Notes: generated by a model not told the origin, from the letters alone. DNA of 18,752 bases from Saccoglossus kowalevskii (GCF_000003605.2 NW_003116948.1:384512-403263), one strand, 5' to 3'. Shown: positions 9,201 through 18,238, counted from the first letter of the stretch. A program made the numbers and translations.

Positions 9201-12200
9201 GTATTTTGTTGTTGATTTCCTTCCAATGACTACGCCCTAAACAAATCTAGTGTAATCATCAGGGTAAATCTATTTTGTTGTTGATTTCCTTCCAATGAGT
9301 ACGCCCTAAACAAACAAAAAAGGTAGGGCTGCTTGAAATACAAAAATTACAATTATGACAACCATAAAATGTCATACAAGCATAAATACCGCTTTACAAA
9401 GTCTAGTAGATAAATGTATATAGTTTCTGTCTTATCAGCATCACACGCCTTCCAGACATCTTTGGTTATTAAGTCGAGATTAATCGCATTAATAACAAAA
9501 AAAATTAAATTTGTTTTCATGGCAGAGAAAAAAAATTGGTGACATAAGGTCATGGTCGAGAATTAATGCGGCCACTTTTCACAGGAGTTGAAGGCAATGC
9601 CAGGGACCAGGAATTAAGAAAAGAGGCTATGACTCACCATCCCATGGAGTACATTGTTATAGAAATGATGAGTCTTTTGATTGAATGCCAAAAAACAAAC
9701 ATGATAAACAGAGACAAACACTTTTTAAACATAATATTAATATTAGTTATATTTTGCCATATAACTAGACTTGTATATGGATCAGTATTCAGTCTTGATC
9801 TATAGCCCATCTTAATTTAAGAAACCTGACAATGAGGTAGCATGTTTTGTGAGAAATGATGCCAAAGTATGCCACATGTATAAGGTCAATTATTTCTCCC
9901 TCAAACCAAAAATTTGTATTTCGATATGAAGAAATATTTTCTTTTTGAAACCAATGCATGAACTTTTCCAGGATCCATTTTTTGTTGTACTAGCTTGCAA
10001 CTTATTACTGGGTAGTTGTTTTTCATCCGCCCAGAAAACAACATACTGTAAAATACTTTACTTTAGCTGGATTTAATTTTCGCTGAAAAGACATTTTTGG
10101 TGTTTTGTATGGAATTTATTTTCACTGATTTTTGACAAGTTGAATGTAAAATATAGGGAAAAGGTATATTCACTAGATTTTATTTTCACTGAATCATTCC
10201 TTCAGCGAAAATAGCGAAAATTAATTCCAAGTGAAAATAAAGTATTCCACAGTATATGTAAAGTATCAGGTAAGAAATGTCAAGGAAATAGGAAATTTAC
10301 AGCGAGTACAAACAAGTTTCGTACAGATAACTTGCAACTTCCCTGGGATAGTACTTTGTTCCAATAACCCCTTCAACTTTACCCAGACGGTTGAAACAAC
10401 TGTAAATAAGATTTTTTACGAAACTCCCTTTGTATAGTCACAACAATGTTGCAATATGAAAACTTAGCTATAGTATGTATCTAGACAAAATTTAAATACT
10501 GTAGAATACTTTATTTTCGCTTGAAATGTATTTTTGCTGAAGGGATGATTCCGTGAAAATAAAATCCAGCGAATATACTTTTTTCCCTATATTTCACATT
10601 AAACTCATCAAAAATCAGTGAAAATAAATTCCATAAAAAATGACCAAAAGGCCTTTTCAGCGAAAATAAAGTATTCCACAGTAGTCCAAAATCAGGAGGC
10701 ACCAGGGGAAGATTGTCACAAAATGTAACAAATCATATTCATAACATTAGATCATTTTCTGTATTGCAATATTCATAAGAGCTTTTCTAAAGAGTTTGCT
10801 AACTACTCGTATGAATATGCTGTAAGGGATTTGCATTTCACTTTTACGCACATGTACATATCTCCTTTAGTTATGCATGTAAGAATGCTCTTGTTTTTGT
10901 AGAAGACAATTTTCCTGCAACACCCCACAGTATCATTCAGCATACCAGATCTAATACAACCACTATACAATAAATGCTATAGATAGCAAGCCTGCTTAAC
11001 ATATGTAAAAAATAGTATAATGAATGTACTGAGGCATGTAATAACCAATCAACAGTGTACCTCATTCAGTAGACACTTCCTGAGATCTTCTACTTTTAGT
11101 TTTCAGTAATGTTGTAACCAACACTTAACAGTTCTAAAGTTTGAAGTCAGTAGAATGAGTTTTGTACTTGTAGTGTAAGTTTATGCTATTTTCGCAATCA
11201 TAGCTGTTCTAACAAACATATACCTACAGAAGTAACCATGACGTAAACTCGGATATCAAACTTCTTTCCACCAATTAGATAAGGCCTGTCTAAATATCGC
11301 TGTACGATGTACGTTTCGGGGGCTTCTTTCTCCTCTTGCTTGTCATCTCGTCTTGTGTACGTATCATTCTATAAAACATAATAAAGGCAGGGTATGTACC
11401 TGCTTGTTACACAAATCTACAACAGCGCATGCCTGCATTCATTTCGAAGCTACGAGATTCAGGTATATTCAGAACTAAAATGATGACACTAATTACAGTT
11501 GTTAGTACTTCCATTCTCACTAGAAACAAAGCATTTGGGGTAAAATTCTGAAACGTATGTTGACTACCGGTATCATCTGAAGAGGACTGGAAGCTCCATC
11601 CAGGATTCACTTATTTCCTCGTCATGTTTTTTACAAAAAAACAACGTTAGGCAACACTGGCTCAAATTGCTGGATTGGTGCATTTAATTATCACCATTTT
11701 CTGTATTTCTCAGTTTGGGAGTAAAAAATGTAAATGTACAAAATCTGCCATTGATTCAAACTGACATGCCACTCGCCTAATCTATTTTTTTTGAGGAAAT
11801 TGGGATAAGATTTAACCATGATCGTATATTGAATTGTCTACAGTATAAACACAATACATCTTGGCAAGGATCCAGTTATAGCATTTTAGTTCTTAAAAGG
11901 AACAGTTTTAGTGGTAAGTTACACCCAGGAGACGTTTCTTTTTAGCAACCTGTCATAAGAATTTCAATAAAATACAGTAAAGTAAATGCAAAAGTTTCAA
12001 CCAAACCCAAATCATGCATATCACACACAAGCATGCATATTAGTATACCCATCATTTTATCCACATTTATAAATAATTCATTGTTAGGCGCATTTGGGTT
12101 ATTTTAACTGACATGAAAAAGAGGAAGGGGGGGGGGGGGGTAAGTAACAGGAGGGTGATGTTTTATTATGGTTGTTGTTATGGTGATTAACAGATGATGC

Positions 12201-15200
12201 ATCCTGATCATAATGTAGTAGTCTACTCATCATAGGTACAAAAACACTTGACAATATTTTTCATTTAAATTAGTTCTCACTACTGGGGTGTTATCAATAC
12301 CATTCTACTGTTAGATACTGAATCAGAAAATTATCTAAAAAGTGAAAACAGTTTTCATAAAAGTGTCATTTAATTTTGAAAATATTTCACGACTGAAAAA
12401 GGACCCTTCAGTTCAAGATATACTGTTTCTCATGCAATGGATGCAAAAATGTGAGATATGAAGAAATACCCCTTTGTCATAGAGACTGATGATAACAATT
12501 TGATGAATAAAAAGTCTGCTAATAATTTCAATATACTGTATTTATACTCAATATTGTCTTGACTTCAATTTTTTTATGCTAATACCCTTATATCGCCTCA
12601 GCTAGAGTACAAATAAAGACAAATTCTGGGCCAGTATATTTTCATTTCTGAGCAGACTAATTCTACTTTAATTCAGGATCGTTAGCACTGAGCTTGTTAA
12701 TTACTTAATTACCTGTAAATAATATTAAAAAAAGCCAACAAATACCCATGCAGCATGCTCAAACCATACAACACCATGTGGCCAGCCAGCCACCATACAA
12801 GGCAATGCTGAGAACAGTATTTTTTTTTTTAGTAATCTGAGAAATATTAATAAAAAGCAAAAGTTAAAAAAAGCATTGAAAGGCAATTCAAGCAGACAGT
12901 TCACTGCATTGCCACACCACACACCTTTACTACCTTTTTCCAATCAGTTATATCTTTAAGTTTCCTGAAAAGAAAAATGCCTTTGCCTTGAGATTTTGCG
13001 ACGGGTTTCATAATCCATATGGTGCCCGGGTTCCTCTTGAATTCCTCAACAAATATGTGATATTCAGACTGTGAAGAGATAAGGTGGGAATTGATTTACT
13101 GTCAAATTTAACACATGCATGTGATATGGCATCCACAATGACCCGAACAACCATCGACAACAGCAGCTTTCAAAATTTAATTTTATTAGCAATGGCAACC
13201 AAGCTCAAACTGTTGGTGGCCAACTGGAAAATTGTTGGTCACCACAAATGGACCATGGATACCTGCCTGCTTGATAAATTTTCTTTCACATAAAATTATT
13301 GACATCCTATTTCTCTCCATCATTTTAAAAAAGGATACTGTAAATGCTATAAATAAATTATTGGGTTTCAGTTTTGCTATTATTGCAGATAAGTAAAATC
13401 AGCAAAATATATCTACGTGAAAATGTATAAACAAAAATAGTATTGTTTCACTGGTAAGTTTCACTGGCAAACCCAAACCCAGTGAATATGTTCACAATAT
13501 AAGTATAGTGAAACTAAATGCCAGGGAAAAATAAATGGTTTTACAGTAGCAGTGCAATAGATCAAAGCAAACATCAAAGAACAGCTAATGCACACACAAT
13601 CACTTATAATTTTTATTTATTTTGAGGAAACTACTAGCAGTTTGTGGTGTGGAAGTAGAGCATCATAAATACAAGGAAACTGTTCTGTTTTTTCACTAGG
13701 ATATCCTGATTACTGTCAAAACTGTCAATTAATTATATCCGCAAATAATCCATGTATCATTATAACATCATTTTTGTTTGTCCCTTGTGGCTATTCTTTG
13801 AACATTATCAGGAAGACTTATAATTTCAACTTCCTGATGCGTGAAATGTACATTGTGTATCTGTAATATTTAATAGGAAGAGACTATGAGTTCAGTCATC
13901 AGATGTCAGTCTTAACCAAATAGGAAAACCTTGGGGGTCAAACATAGTTGAATGCTACTACCGATAGATCATGAACAATAGGCAAGACTTGCTGTCATAT
14001 TGCATTTGATCTATTAAACAAAGTTTTTTTTTTATTCAGTTAATCAAAACCAAAACACATTTGACATGAAACACAAAAATAACGACGTACATGTATAAAC
14101 AAACCAGAGTATCGGTAAGAGTATGTAAATCAGTTTGCAATTATAAAATCAAATTATTATTTATCGCACTATTCATTTTAATGGAAATTTTTTCATTTTA
14201 CCAAATTTCTACAATTAGCAATATGTTTTTCTATCTTTAAAACATTTACCACATTTATTAAATTCACAAAAAGTTGAAATCATCCCAATTTGCCTAGCAT
14301 GGTATATACCATACATTGATTAGTAAATAGACAAATGTATCGGTAGTTCACAATTTTGCATCACCCAAAAGCAACTGCTGAGTCTCCTGGCATGTAATTA
14401 AAATGACAGAAATCGGTCCCAATTATTCAATACTTGAGTCCAAATGTCGCCTGTAATAAATTGGCAATGTATAAACAGGTGTATTAAGGTGTTTTTTTTT
14501 AAAAAGTACATAAAGAAAAACCAAAGATAATTATTGTCACTATCAATTTTGATACCTTGCCTACTGAAAGCTCCAAAAAAATATCAAAATCAGTGGGGAA
14601 ACAAAAGTCAACAGACAATGTGTAATGAAGACCTGATTTTATAGTAATGGAAAATTACGTCCATCTGCTCAAACAATTAAATTAAAGAAACAATTAAGTA
14701 CTAATAAATTTACGAAATGTTGCACCAACATTTTGGCAGGATAAATGAGCATTCAAAACGGAGTCAAACAAACTGCAAAGATCAGTAGAAAGCAGAAAAA
14801 TACCCTGACTTGAACTCTGGTACTCGAGGGAACCCAATTTCAAGACCAAAATTTCTAAAAATGCCTTGGATTGAATGAAGTAAAGAAGGGCATTCAGGTA
14901 GAGCATCAATTGTCTCCATGAATTTGAGCTCTAGTAAGATCATTAGAACTATAGAATGTTTAGTTCAGATAACATGTAGTCCTTTGCATTTTAAGAAAAT
15001 GTCTACATAATATATACTTACAGGAAGCTCAAAGGAAGTTGGAAAAAAATCACACTTTGATGCTTCCAGCTTCCCACTTTCTCTCTCCAGCTGCTTTCGA
15101 AATCTTTTCAAGTTCTTCACCATCAAGTTTTTTCTTGTGAGCTGGAAAAAGGATTAATAAATGTTCAATTCGAACAGTTAATTCCTCCCTGTGTTTAAAG

Positions 15201-18032
15201 AGTTACTTTAATAGAAATGAAAATAATTCATAATGAGCAAAGAATATCTATATTTATATGCATTTATACAGCTATCTTGTGTAACAGTTAGTCTGCAATG
15301 AAACTAACATGTTTCTGAATTCTGAATATTTGTTTTGCATTTATGAAAAATTATTATTCAATGTGGAATATATTTCAAAGCAAGTTCATCACTGAGCAGA
15401 AATCAACATGAGAACACACATGATATGCAATACCATGTTACTGTTCTGAAGGAGCTTCAACAGAAGAACACATTAATTTGCCATAATGTCATTATAATAT
15501 GAAGATGGTGACACAGCCCTGTTATGTAATCCCAAACATGGAATGTAGTTTCTGTGGTAAAATGTATGTACCATAAGCATTAGCATTCTCATATTGATTT
15601 CAAACCATTATTCAAAGCGGGGTTTTCAAAAATAATTAATAAACCCAAAAGTACAAATTTGAAGAAATATTCACTTGGTTTAATTTTTGCAGAATGTGCT
15701 GTTCCTGTTTGTATCAGGAAGGTTATGACATACTAAAAGTTTATCACAAAGTGTCAAAGTAAGTTCATGTTCAATTGTAATGAAGTTTATCACATACAAA
15801 CATGTAAATCACCCAATATACATATGCAAATCAATCAGTCATAAGTCATGATGAAAAGATGAGTTGGTCAAAGCTACCGATATATTCGTAATGAAGTTTA
15901 TCACATACAAACATGTAAATCACCCAATATACATATGCAAATCAATCAGTCATAAGTCATGATGAAAAGATGAGTTGGTCAATGCTACTGATATATTGGT
16001 ACATTTGAAGACAAATCAAGTTAACACTAGTTGAATATAATATACTGGTACAATTCTTTCTTGATAGGATATGATCATCTACTAAACACTAGTGCTACAT
16101 AAAACCAAAGACACATCCTTATTGTTGATTTTTTGAATATCTTTACGAAAACTAATTTCAGAATGTAAACTCAATTTTCATCAAAACAACAAATCAAGAC
16201 AACTGAAATGTATCTTAATTTCGGAGCCAGCAAACATAATTTAAGTCAATTTTAAGTTTTTACTCAAATATTTTGGCTATTTTTGTTCCAATCTTCTGTT
16301 CAGGAAAGTGCAGACTATAAACAAGACTATTTGCGAAAAAAAAAGGAAACTGGTGGTGCAAAGGTCAAGCCTCCACTTACATGTATAGTATTGAAAGTTC
16401 CCTTTTTTTTAAGTTCACATTTGTCTGAAATTCTTACCTCATAGTGATTCCTAAAATGATTTATTTTGACATGTTCTTCTAGATAGCAATGGTCAAAATA
16501 TTCTCTCATCCATCCCACATCTGCCCAAAAAAAATCCCAATCACCTTCACTGCAATGTAAAGAGATACCAATGTTCAAATGTTCATTATGATAGCTGCCA
16601 GGGAAATAGTAAAGCTTGGATGTAGTGGAACACATAAGGACATGTTGTGTACTATCGTTTGTTTTTAGTGGATTATAATAATAATTTTATTACACCGTAG
16701 TTAAAACTTAACAATTCATTTTAGACAGAAATGTAATTATATTGTGAATGTGGCATGGTAAGTAGCGTGTCTGGCTGCAGTATCAAGGTGATTGCCATGA
16801 TCATGAGTTTGAATCTTCTGTTTTATGTTCTAATATTTGTCTGTTTGTACAATGTATTTACAAGGCTTGAATTGGCCAATAGGCAGATGACACTCTGACA
16901 GACTGACACATTCTACCTTCCGGAAAGTCTCAGATGTATTAAGGCAGCAAGTTATTGACTCAAAAATAACATTCCCTGTTATTCACAAGATTCTCTATCA
17001 CAGGCTTGCTGGAAATATATGCATTGCCAAATTACAGAAACTTATTTAATTAAAAATCAATTCATTATAAGATACAGTGGTTTGTTGCTATTCAACTTTC
17101 AATGGTGAGCACTTGTTTTCTATTTAGGGTTGGACCTTTTACAATTCGGGAAGGTCAAAAAGTAGGCATTACTTTTCAATATTGATGACTCATAAGCAAC
17201 ATCAATATATATTAAAATCTATTGTTGTTCCCAGATAATCAATATAAAAATGTTTATTTTTCTCACAAAATAAGAAAGTCAAATATGAATTTTCAGTGGT
17301 TCATACTTTACGGTTTTCTATAAACAAAAAATGCACTACTAATGACATGCCAGGAATTTCATTGAGATACTGAAATTCTACAATTTTCCCCATCAATACA
17401 TTTTGTGTGTTTTTATGTTCTTTGTAAAATATTCAAAAATTATTTTGTGAAAAGTGACAAAAGCTGAATTAAACATTCAATGCTATCATGGGTTAAGTCA
17501 CTTAATCACAAAAATGTCTAGAGAAAAAATTGAACACATGGTATTATTATCCTAAATCATTTGAAACTTCCAGAGAAATAATATCTTACTCTCGAACTTC
17601 TTGCCATCCTTTGGCCTTAAGCACATCATAAATAGTATTCTGAAGTCCACACTTGAACCGTATCACCCTATCACTGTGAAGATCAAATAGGAAAACAAAC
17701 TATTACATTTTAACACATAAAATATTTCATGAAATAATGCTTTTATCAAAAAATCACTCTTTTCTATCTTCCTGTCAATATTTTCTTGGTGCTGTTCAAG
17801 GTTTCCATCTCTGTCAAAACTGATATACAGTTAACGTTTTTTTTTAATTAATGTCTGGAATTCTGTTGTGTATTATTTGAAATGGTATAGAATACAGGTG
17901 CAGAGTAGTCTCACAATAGAAGCACAATTACGTAATACATGATACTATACTAGTTCTTGTTTAGAATTCAAGTTGACAAATAGGTTCTTACCCAATGCCC
18001 CTTTTTCGATCAGGTCTTGAGTAAAGTGGATT
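3194..18032 (-). CDS. TTLL9: TTLL9-type tubulin polyglutamylase, 12 coding exons, 5' end missing
   Basis: Joined minus-strand exons 18032-17992, 17673-17590, 16549-16438, 15141-15022, 13068-12934, 11368-11228, 8950-8863, 8276-8155, 6828-6695, 4417-4304, 4036-3912 and 3264-3194 give 1287 bases, 428 residues plus TGA, open throughout with GT-AG junctions. Residue numbers start at the first residue in the window. Seen: N-terminal TTL region (15-119); ATP-grasp core with [15 protein letters not shown] (139-153), [20 protein letters not shown] (185-204), [10 protein letters not shown] (242-251), [10 protein letters not shown] (312-321) and [11 protein letters not shown] (327-337); and a C-terminal [14 protein letters not shown] block. 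From family knowledge, TTLL9 extends glutamate chains on axonemal tubulin using ATP, with ATP and Mg contacts expected at K140, K148, D317, E330 and N332. The [13 protein letters not shown] block, the [12 protein letters not shown] block and the LG-C-x-NDRKKQL tail separate it from TTLL1 and TTLL2. Vertebrate TTLL9 is about 440 residues, so only a short N-terminus is absent. No frameshift or lost core residue was seen. Confidence 0.93.
3265..3911. other. TTLL9 intron K-L (647 bases)
   Basis: GT-AG intron, phase 1. It holds two CTGCCCTCTA-containing motifs (3611-3624 and 3692-3705). Nothing else was recognised. Confidence 0.9.
3912..4036 (-). CDS. TTLL9: TTLL9 coding exon K (residues 364-406)
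   Basis: Acceptor TTCCATAG, donor GTAATT, 41 codons with one split base at each end. It encodes [20 protein letters not shown], then an acidic and threonine-rich stretch ending STNTFLG. The [12 protein letters not shown] block is characteristic of TTLL9. If the next intron were retained, translation would end two codons later (...LGNL, TGA at 3901-3903). Confidence 0.94.
4304..4417 (-). CDS. TTLL9: TTLL9 coding exon J (residues 326-364)
   Basis: Acceptor ATTGATAG, donor GTAAGG. It completes a proline codon, then encodes [20 protein letters not shown] and [17 protein letters not shown] plus two bases of a lysine codon. IEVNASPSL is the last catalytic ATP-grasp motif; its E330 and N332 are expected metal ligands. 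The following intron is short (267 bases). Confidence 0.95.
4418..6694. other. TTLL9 intron I-J (2277 bases)
   Basis: Holds the degenerate repeat at 5338-5622. The remaining sequence, including open frames 4447-4668, 5062-5259 and 6165-6515, shows no domain, splice support or family likeness. Confidence 0.85.
5338..5622. repeat. Degenerate tandem repeat, two units about 141 bases apart
   Basis: GAAAAC...GCTTTGATA at 5340-5367 recurs as GAAAACGGC...GCTTTGATA ending at 5508; the GCTTTGATA starts are 5359 and 5500. Both are followed by a similar order of CTT-rich, TTTTCATT-like and GA-rich blocks. The region is T-rich, which keeps frame 5290-5622 open without sign of a gene. Faint similarity to the array at 18320-18750 is possible. 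It lies in the intron between exons J and I. Confidence 0.5.
6695..6828 (-). CDS. TTLL9: TTLL9 coding exon I (residues 282-326)
   Basis: Acceptor CATCACAG, donor GTAAGT, 44 codons plus two bases (phase 2 out). It encodes [20 protein letters not shown], then [20 protein letters not shown] and QDIK. The [13 protein letters not shown] block carries an acidic residue (D317) expected to bind Mg-ATP in this family. Confidence 0.95.
6979..7189. mobile_element. MITE-like element, subfamily 2 (211 bp)
   Basis: Terminal inverted repeats: TACTGTAAAG on the left and CCTTTACAGTA on the right. Homology extends inward about 35 bases (TTCACTGGGTTTAAATTTTGC against the complement of GCTAAATTAAAACCCAGTGAA). 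It is non-coding and lies in the intron between exons I and H. It shares its terminus with subfamily 1 but differs internally. Confidence 0.8.
7380..7671. repeat. Degenerate tandem duplication, unit about 146 bases
   Basis: TTAGACAGGCCCTCTACATT at 7388 recurs as TTAGACAGGCCCTGTACATT at 7534. Later blocks also correspond (AAATTTCTACAAACCTGTC against AAATTTCTACAAACTTGTC, then ACAAAATAACTA in both). The copies differ at many sites, so this is an old duplication, in the intron between exons I and H. Confidence 0.8.
8155..8276 (-). CDS. TTLL9: TTLL9 coding exon H (residues 241-281)
   Basis: Acceptor TTTACTAG, donor GTAGGT. Two bases complete a tyrosine codon, then 40 codons encode [37 protein letters not shown] and IEN. 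H-L-T-N-V-A-x-Q-K is a near-invariant TTLL motif near the active site. The surrounding open frame 8125-8325 runs into introns on both sides, so its apparent Met start is not real. Confidence 0.95.
8277..8862. other. TTLL9 intron G-H (586 bases)
   Basis: AT-rich. Contains an A18 run (8631-8648) flanked by short copies of ATGACTGAA. No other feature seen. Confidence 0.9.
8863..8950 (-). CDS. TTLL9: TTLL9 coding exon G (residues 212-241)
   Basis: Acceptor ATTACAG, donor GTATCC, 29 codons plus one base (phase 1 out). It encodes [20 protein letters not shown] and FSLDSIDDT, matching the family block Y-x-PL-x-AW-x-YR-x-GFARFSN. R221 aligns with the conserved arginine after the short strand. The exon sits in no long open frame and was found from the expected protein order and phase. 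Confidence 0.93.
9180..9316. repeat. Tandem duplication, 69-base period, two copies
   Basis: AGTGTAATCATCAGGGTAA at 9180 recurs at 9249. Both copies continue through TATTTTGTTGTTGATTTCCT, TCCAATGA(C/G)TACGCCC and TAAACAAA with only a few differences. It lies in the intron between exons G and F and has no coding role that I can see. Confidence 0.93.
10044..10254 (+). mobile_element. MITE-like element, subfamily 1, full length (211 bp)
   Basis: Starts TACTGTAAAATACTTTACTT and ends AATAAAGTATTCCACAGTA, so the ends are imperfect inverted repeats. Internal blocks match 220-411 in the same orientation and 10497-10683 in the opposite one. Non-coding. It lies in the intron between exons G and F. Confidence 0.85.
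10497..10683 (-). mobile_element. MITE-like element, subfamily 1, inverted copy (187 bp)
   Basis: Bounded by TACTGTAGAATACTTTATTT and AATAAAGTATTCCACAGTA. Its reverse complement aligns with 10044-10254 over most of its length, for example GGAATTTATTTTCACTGATT and AATATAGGGAAAA. The two copies face each other across 242 bases in the same TTLL9 intron. Open frame 10511-10702 lies mostly within it and is not a gene. Confidence 0.85.
11228..11368 (-). CDS. TTLL9: TTLL9 coding exon F (residues 165-211)
   Basis: Acceptor TTTTATAG, donor GTAGGTA, phase 0 at both ends, 47 codons. It starts with a variable charged linker ([18 protein letters not shown]) and then encodes [20 protein letters not shown] followed by IRVYVMVTS. 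The VQRY...[15 protein letters not shown] block lines the adenine and substrate site of the ATP-grasp fold in this family. The linker matches the length of the shorter human form, so no extra exon is needed between E and F. Confidence 0.95.
11369..12933. other. TTLL9 intron E-F (1565 bases)
   Basis: Contains a G14 run at 12127-12140. No other repeat, exon or RNA gene seen. Confidence 0.85.
12934..13068 (-). CDS. TTLL9: TTLL9 coding exon E (residues 120-164), ATP-binding lysines
   Basis: Acceptor CTTCACAG, donor GTAGTAAAG, phase 0 at both ends, 45 codons. It encodes the [20 protein letters not shown] block and then [20 protein letters not shown]. In TTLL enzymes this part contains nucleotide-contacting lysines (here K140, K144 and K148). 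A second in-frame donor nine bases on (GTGTGT, at 12924-12925) would add VVK. It lies where vertebrate proteins vary in length. Confidence 0.95.
13069..15021. other. TTLL9 intron D-E (1953 bases)
   Basis: Holds the diverged MITE-like element at 13336-13548. Open frames 13084-13293 and 14694-14909 look random. Nothing else recognised. Confidence 0.85.
13336..13548. mobile_element. MITE-like element, subfamily 2, diverged (213 bp)
   Basis: Starts TACTGTAAATGC and ends GGTTTTACAGTA. Internal motifs TTGGGTTTCAGTTTTGCT and AAACCCAGTGAATAT resemble 6979-7189. More diverged than that copy. It lies in the intron between exons E and D. Confidence 0.7.
15022..15141 (-). CDS. TTLL9: TTLL9 coding exon D (residues 80-119)
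   Basis: Acceptor TTTTTCCAG, donor GTAAGTAT, phase 0 at both ends, 40 codons. It encodes [20 protein letters not shown] followed by [20 protein letters not shown]. The LTRKxxMVKNLKR and CDFFPxxFELP blocks are conserved across TTLL1 and TTLL9 and lead into the ATP-grasp domain. The basic helix suits contact with acidic tubulin tails (inference). Confidence 0.95.
15142..16437. other. TTLL9 intron C-D (1296 bases)
   Basis: Holds the 111-base tandem duplication with paired octamers (15777-15998). The rest is AT-rich and unremarkable. Confidence 0.9.
15777..15998. repeat. Near-identical tandem duplication, 111-base period, two copies
   Basis: 15777-15887 and 15888-15998 differ at only a few positions near their right ends. 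Each copy holds ATGCAAAT (15824-15831 and 15935-15942), the octamer bound by POU-domain factors, so the duplication doubles it. It lies in the intron between exons D and C. High identity points to a recent event or an assembly artefact. Confidence 0.95.
16438..16549 (-). CDS. TTLL9: TTLL9 coding exon C (residues 42-79)
   Basis: Acceptor CATTGCAG, donor GTAAGAAT. It begins by completing an aspartate codon and encodes [19 protein letters not shown], then [14 protein letters not shown]. The FWADV...W-R-x-FDH and HFRNHYE blocks are typical of TTLL9. The longer open frame around this exon (16327-16635) reads into both introns and is not the true exon extent. Confidence 0.95.
16550..17589. other. 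TTLL9 intron B-C (1040 bases)
   Basis: Holds the degraded SINE head at 16746-16820. Nothing else recognised. Confidence 0.9.
16746..16820 (+). mobile_element. tRNA-derived SINE head (degraded)
   Basis: The stretch GTGGCATGGTAAGTAGCGTG, then TCTGGCTGCAG, then GAGTTTGAATC has the layout of a tRNA-like Pol III promoter: an A-box-like TGGTAAGTAGCG near 16755 and a B-box-like AGTTTGAATCT at 16806-16816 (consensus GGTTCGANTCC, with mismatches). There is no cloverleaf good enough for a working tRNA. Tail boundaries are not visible. It lies in the intron between exons C and B. Confidence 0.6.
17590..17673 (-). CDS. TTLL9: TTLL9 coding exon B (residues 14-42)
   Basis: Acceptor TTCACAG, donor GTAAG. 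It encodes [20 protein letters not shown] and KGWQEVR, with codons split at both ends (phase 2 in, phase 2 out). This matches the start of the TTL domain, where vertebrate TTLL9 has an IRFK...MNTLMDVL...GWVEVK pattern. The preceding intron is 318 bases. Confidence 0.9.
17674..17991. other. TTLL9 intron A-B (318 bases)
   Basis: GT-AG intron, phase 2, AT-rich, with no feature recognised. Confidence 0.85.
17992..18032 (-). CDS. TTLL9: TTLL9 coding exon A (41 bases, residues 1-14)
   Basis: Small exon between a TTTTGTAG acceptor and a GTAAG donor. It encodes [13 protein letters not shown] and the first two bases of a glycine codon (phase 2). It is basic, like the poorly conserved N-terminus of vertebrate TTLL9. 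An in-frame TAG directly upstream (it forms the acceptor) rules out translation starting inside this exon, so at least one further 5' exon is needed. The call rests on the splice sites and on the phase match to the next exon, not on strong conservation. Confidence 0.7.
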
Positions 18033-18238
18033 CTACAAAATAAAAGGTGCAGTAAAATGCAGTGATTTTATTATGTTTTCCACATAGTTCTACCCCCTAT
18101 TTTCATGTGCAGTTACATTTTCTTTTTGGATTTGATGAAGACAATTTTTACAGATGCCAAAATTATGCAATCATGGTTATGAATTATTAAAAATTACACT
18201 GTAGAGAACCCACACCAAGTAACATTTTCTCCTTGTTA

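Larger units (their letters stand above)
8951..11227. other. TTLL9 intron F-G (2277 bases)
   Basis: Holds the 69-base tandem duplication (9180-9316) and two facing subfamily 1 MITE-like elements. Open frames 9353-9553, 9566-9805 and 10231-10437 lack family likeness and are not called. Confidence 0.85.

Noticed and set aside
12127-12140. G14 run as a quadruplex or regulatory element
   Set aside because: A single unbroken homopolymer in an intron; ordinary slippage is the simpler reading.
16327-16635. 102-residue minus-strand open frame taken as one exon
   Set aside because: Only 16438-16549 is coding; the ends read through GT-AG splice sites into introns.
16746-16820. Functional tRNA gene
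   Set aside because: The B-box has mismatches and no full cloverleaf or anticodon arm can be drawn; a SINE remnant fits better.
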